A stretch of 64,000 nt of DNA, from the NCBI RefSeq assembly GCF_042661465.1, contig NZ_JBHSWE010000001.1, positions 2,914,001 through 2,978,000 of the forward strand, read 5' to 3'. This document shows positions 61,119 through 64,000 of this stretch, piece by piece. A model generated the notes under the pieces. The model worked only from the letters and a program-made list of their open reading frames with translations, was not told the DNA's origin and did no database searches. Every line of letters begins with the position of its first letter. The stretch's first letter is position 1. The stretch comes from Marinobacterium_A aestuariivivens (GTDB lineage: Bacteria > Pseudomonadota > Gammaproteobacteria > Pseudomonadales > Balneatricaceae). Position numbers and translations under genes: made by a program.

Positions 61119-62254
61119 GCAGAACCTGTTTCATGCAATTCGAGCAACTGGCCAGCGACGGCAAGGCCCGTCGTGGCCGGCTGAGTTTTCCGCGCGGTCA
61201 GGTGGAGACCCCGGCTTTCATGCCGGTCGGCACCTATGGCACGGTCAAGGGCATGCTGCCGCGCGACGTCGAGGCGACCGGTGCCCAGATCATTCTCGGC
61301 AACACCTTTCATCTGATGCTGCGACCGGGTACCGAGATTATCGGCCTGCATGGCGACCTGCATGATTTCATGCAGTGGCAGGGGCCGATCCTGACCGATT
61401 CCGGCGGCTTCCAGGTGTTCAGCCTCGGGCAGATGCGCAAGATCACCGAAAAGGGCGTCTCCTTCCGCTCGCCGGTCGACGGCAGCAAGGTATTCATCGA
61501 TCCGGAGAAGTCGATGGAGGTGCAACGCGAGCTGGGCTCCGATATCGTCATGATCTTCGACGAGTGCACGCCCTATCCGGCGACCGAGATGGAGGCGGCG
61601 GACTCGATGAGGCTGTCGCTGCGCTGGGCCAAAAGATCCAGGGCGGCCCACGGCGACAGCCCGTCGGCCCTGTTCGGCATCGTTCAGGGCGGCATGTACG
61701 AGCACCTGCGTGACGAGTCCCTCGAGGGCCTGACCGATATCGGCTTCGATGGGTATGCCATCGGCGGCCTGTCGGTGGGCGAACCGAAGGAGGACATGAT
61801 CCGCGTCCTGGACCATCTGGCCTGGAAGATGCCGGAGGACAAGCCCCGTTATCTGATGGGCGTGGGCCGGCCGGAAGACCTGGTCGAAGGGGTGCGTCGA
61901 GGTGTCGACATGTTCGACTGCGTGATGCCGACCCGCAATGCCCGCAACGGCTTCCTCTTTACCACCAACGGGGTCGTCAAGATCCGCAATGCGGTGAACA
62001 AGACCGATACCCGGCCGCTGGATGAAAACTGCGACTGCTACTGCTGCCGCAACTTCAGCCGGGCCTATCTGCACCACCTCGACAAGTGCAACGAGATTCT
62101 CGGTTCGCAGCTCAACACCATCCACAATCTGCACTATTACCAGGTGCTGATGGCCGGTTTGCGCGAGGCAATCGAACAGGGTAAATTGTCCGCCTTTGTC
62201 GATGACTTTTATGCTAGGCGGGGCCTTGAAACGCCGCCGCTTGCCACCATTTAA
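61115..62254 (+). CDS. tgt: tRNA-guanine transglycosylase
   Basis: 379 residues from GTG at 61115, which overlaps the queA stop and has GGAGG 4 bases upstream. ATG at 61133 (373 residues) is the alternative and matches the usual N-terminus. Swaps guanine 34 for preQ1. Catalytic and substrate residues lie in LTDSGGFQVFSLGQMRKI, GGLSVGE and DMFDCVMPTRNARNG; the zinc site is CDCYCC followed by the histidine of NTIHN. Confidence 0.95.
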   Translation: MSRTCFMQFEQLASDGKARRGRLSFPRGQVETPAFMPVGTYGTVKGMLPRDVEATGAQIILGNTFHLMLRPGTEIIGLHGDLHDFMQWQGPILTDSGGFQVFSLGQMRKITEKGVSFRSPVDGSKVFIDPEKSMEVQRELGSDIVMIFDECTPYPATEMEAADSMRLSLRWAKRSRAAHGDSPSALFGIVQGGMYEHLRDESLEGLTDIGFDGYAIGGLSVGEPKEDMIRVLDHLAWKMPEDKPRYLMGVGRPEDLVEGVRRGVDMFDCVMPTRNARNGFLFTTNGVVKIRNAVNKTDTRPLDENCDCYCCRNFSRAYLHHLDKCNEILGSQLNTIHNLHYYQVLMAGLREAIEQGKLSAFVDDFYARRGLETPPLATI

Positions 62255-62289
62255 GATAGAGCTTTCAAACACTCAAGGAGTAAAGCCAC

Positions 62290-62622
62290 ATGAGCTTTCT
62301 GATCTCTTCGGCCCAGGCCGCAGAACCGGCTGCCGGCGCCATGGATCCGGGTATCTTCAACATCCTGTTCCTGGTCGGCTTCGGTCTGATCTTCTATTTC
62401 TTCATGTGGCGGCCGCAGGCCAAGCGGGCCAAGGATCACAAGAACCTGATCAGCAGCCTGTCCAAGGGTGACGAAGTCCTGACCGCCGGCGGCATCATCG
62501 GCAAGGTCGTCAAGGTCAGCGACGACTACGTGGTCCTGGAAGTCTGCGAAGGCACCCAGCTCAACTTCCAGAAGGCTCATGTGGCGGCGGCCCTGCCCAA
62601 GGGCACGATCAAAAGCATTTAA
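62290..62622 (+). CDS. yajC: Sec translocon accessory subunit YajC
   Basis: 110 residues. One transmembrane helix (about 20-42, FNILFLVGFGLIFYFFMWRP) followed by the standard QAKRAKDHKNLISSLSKGDE and VLTAGGIIGKVVKV. Partner of SecD-SecF at the SecYEG channel. AAGGAG lies upstream at 62274-62279. Confidence 0.95.
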   Translation: MSFLISSAQAAEPAAGAMDPGIFNILFLVGFGLIFYFFMWRPQAKRAKDHKNLISSLSKGDEVLTAGGIIGKVVKVSDDYVVLEVCEGTQLNFQKAHVAAALPKGTIKSI

Positions 62623-62636
62623 GCCGGCCGGATGGA

Positions 62637-62667
62637 AAACGCCACTGTTCGAGTGGCGTTTTTATTT
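62637..62667 (+). terminator. Terminator-like hairpin between yajC and secD
   Basis: AAACGCCAC and GTGGCGTTT form a perfect stem with loop TGTTCGA, followed by TTTATTT. It could end or attenuate the queA-tgt-yajC message before secD. Confidence 0.75.
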
Positions 62668-62738
62668 ATGGACAGGAAGTAATGTCTGTCGCGGACGCCA
62701 AGAAGCGCGGGCGCGGCAATGAACCAACAGGGCACCCT

Positions 62739-64000
62739 ATGCTCAATCGCTATCCTCTGTGGAAAAACCTGCTGATCCTGCTGTTGCTGGGTCTGGGGCT
62801 GCTGTATGCAGCGCCCAATATCTATCCTGACGATTATGCAATCCAGCTCTCGGGTACCCGCGAGGCCTACCAGGTCGACGCGCCATTGCTCGAGCGGGTA
62901 TCGGCGGCGTTGGATCGCGAGGGGATTGCCAACAAGGGGGTCGAGGTCGACGAAAGCGGCAACGGCCTGATCCGTTTCGCCGACGGCGAGTCGCAGCTGC
63001 GGGCGAAGCCCGTGATCTCGAAGCTGCTGGGCGAGCAGTACGTGGTGGCGATGAACCTGGCGCCGACCACGCCCGACTGGCTCACATCGATTGGGGCCGG
63101 CCCCATGAAACTGGGTCTCGATCTGCGTGGCGGCGTGCACTTCCTGCTCGAGGTCGACACCGTTCAGGCCGTGGGGCAGCGCCTTGACGTCTATGTCTCC
63201 GAGATCAAGACCAAGCTGCGCCAGGAGAAACTTCGCTACCGGCTGGTCGATCACCGTGCCGACGGCAGCCTGGAGGTGAAGTTCGCCGACGAGGCCGTAC
63301 GCGACGAAGCGCTCAGCCTGCTGCGCAAGGATTATCCGGAATTCCTGATCACCGCGGAAAGGGCCGACGACGCCTTCTTCCTGGTGATCAACCTGACCGA
63401 GCAGAGCATCCGCGAGATCGAGGACTATGCGGTCAAGCAGAACCTCACCACGCTGCGTAATCGAGTCAACGAACTCGGGGTGGCGGAGCCGCTGGTGCAG
63501 CGCCAGGGCCGCAATCGCATCGTGGTGCAGCTGCCGGGGGTGCAGGACGCCGCGGCGGCCAAGCGCATTATCGGCAAGACCGCGAACCTGGAGTTCCGCC
63601 TCGAGGCGACGCCGAACGCGGCGGCCGGCTCCACCGAAACCTACGAGTTCCGCAGCGAGCCGGGCCGCAAGGCCGCCCTGGAGCGCGATATCATCATTAC
63701 CGGTTCCAGCGTCGCCAACGCCCAGGCCGCGTTCGACGAGAACGGCATGCCGCAGGTCTCGATCACCCTCGATGCCAAGGGTGGCCAGATGATGGCGCGG
63801 GTGACCCGCAACGCGATACAGCGGCGCATGGCGGTGCTCTTCGTCGAGCACAAGAGCCGTACCCTGACCGAAACGGTCGACGGCGTGCCGCAGGAGCGGC
63901 GCATTCCCTATGTCGAGAAGCGGATCATCTCGCTGGCGACCATCCAGTCGCAGCTGGGCTCTCAGTTCCGCATCACCGGCCTCGAGAGCTCGACCGAGTC
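62739..64000 (+). CDS. secD: Protein translocase subunit SecD, N-terminal part (runs off the window)
   Basis: 420 residues are visible. First transmembrane helix at about 8-25 (LWKNLLILLLLGLGLLYAAP), then PMKLGLDLRGGVHFLLEVD, the P1 domain, and VVQLPGVQDAAAAKRIIGKT. SecD-SecF uses the proton gradient to pull substrates through in the periplasm. I chose the ATG at 62739 by match to family N-termini (MLNRYPLWK). An in-frame ATG at 62682 has the better ribosome site (AGGAAG) and would add 19 residues. The C-terminal transmembrane part lies beyond 64000. Confidence 0.93.
   Translation, partial: MLNRYPLWKNLLILLLLGLGLLYAAPNIYPDDYAIQLSGTREAYQVDAPLLERVSAALDREGIANKGVEVDESGNGLIRFADGESQLRAKPVISKLLGEQYVVAMNLAPTTPDWLTSIGAGPMKLGLDLRGGVHFLLEVDTVQAVGQRLDVYVSEIKTKLRQEKLRYRLVDHRADGSLEVKFADEAVRDEALSLLRKDYPEFLITAERADDAFFLVINLTEQSIREIEDYAVKQNLTTLRNRVNELGVAEPLVQRQGRNRIVVQLPGVQDAAAAKRIIGKTANLEFRLEATPNAAAGSTETYEFRSEPGRKAALERDIIITGSSVANAQAAFDENGMPQVSITLDAKGGQMMARVTRNAIQRRMAVLFVEHKSRTLTETVDGVPQERRIPYVEKRIISLATIQSQLGSQFRITGLESSTE

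Overview
The window comes from a GC-rich gammaproteobacterium, most likely an Oceanospirillales-type marine genus (a Marinobacterium-like relative is my guess from the 16S sequence and gene mix; it needs a database comparison). It carries a complete rrn operon (16S, tRNA-Ile, tRNA-Ala, 23S, 5S), a tRNA-Leu, and the core block queA-tgt-yajC-secD.

Layout. (1) 1-12906, minus strand: a tightly coupled operon for a phage-tail-like contractile injection system of the eCIS (Afp/PVC/MAC-like) class. In transcription order it encodes sheath, tube, a CxxC baseplate-associated protein, a low-complexity protein, a DUF4255 cap protein, an AAA+ ATPase, a small unknown, an Afp7-like tube-adaptor, a LysM protein, a VgrG/gp27-like hub, a gp5-like spike, gp25, a baseplate-J-like wedge protein, and the start of a second large baseplate protein that runs off the left edge. 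No cargo toxin or tail fibre is visible; those would lie left of the window. (2) 13335-16165: a polytopic membrane protein, a PspA/IM30-like coiled-coil protein, and a divergent XRE-type regulator. (3) 16421-25496: housekeeping and accessory genes (mmsA-like dehydrogenase, DUF5062, CHAD, metallo-beta-lactamase fold hydrolase, Dps, DUF502, zapE, pfkA, aceK). (4) 25563-32750: the rrn operon with two strong promoters. It is followed by a roughly 1 kb array of structured non-coding repeats and a broken second 5S copy. (5) 32751-48585: a divergent catabolic cluster. The minus side reads flavin monooxygenase, Rid-family protein, DUF1028, TRAP DctP-DctQ-DctM, universal stress protein, M20 deacylase, APC permease, class III aminotransferase. 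The plus side reads LysR, aspartase with an extra N-terminal domain, aldehyde dehydrogenase, GST. Together they look like uptake, oxidation, imine clean-up, deacylation, transamination and aldehyde oxidation of an unidentified nitrogenous compound. (6) 48648-50395: a HAD hydrolase and two small proteins. (7) 50563-56232: a TonB receptor, a periplasmic ABC_sub_bind-like protein and a BarA-like hybrid kinase, probably one sensing module. (8) 56550-59486: a second TRAP transporter. (9) 59859-64000: tRNA-Leu, queA, tgt, yajC, secD (partial).

A caution that applies to the whole window: at least 15 genes, including conserved ones such as zapE, are interrupted by a single-base indel, nearly always in a short G or C run. 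Their spread over unrelated genes points to homopolymer errors in the assembly rather than gene decay. These genes are annotated as one CDS spanning both frames, with the site given.
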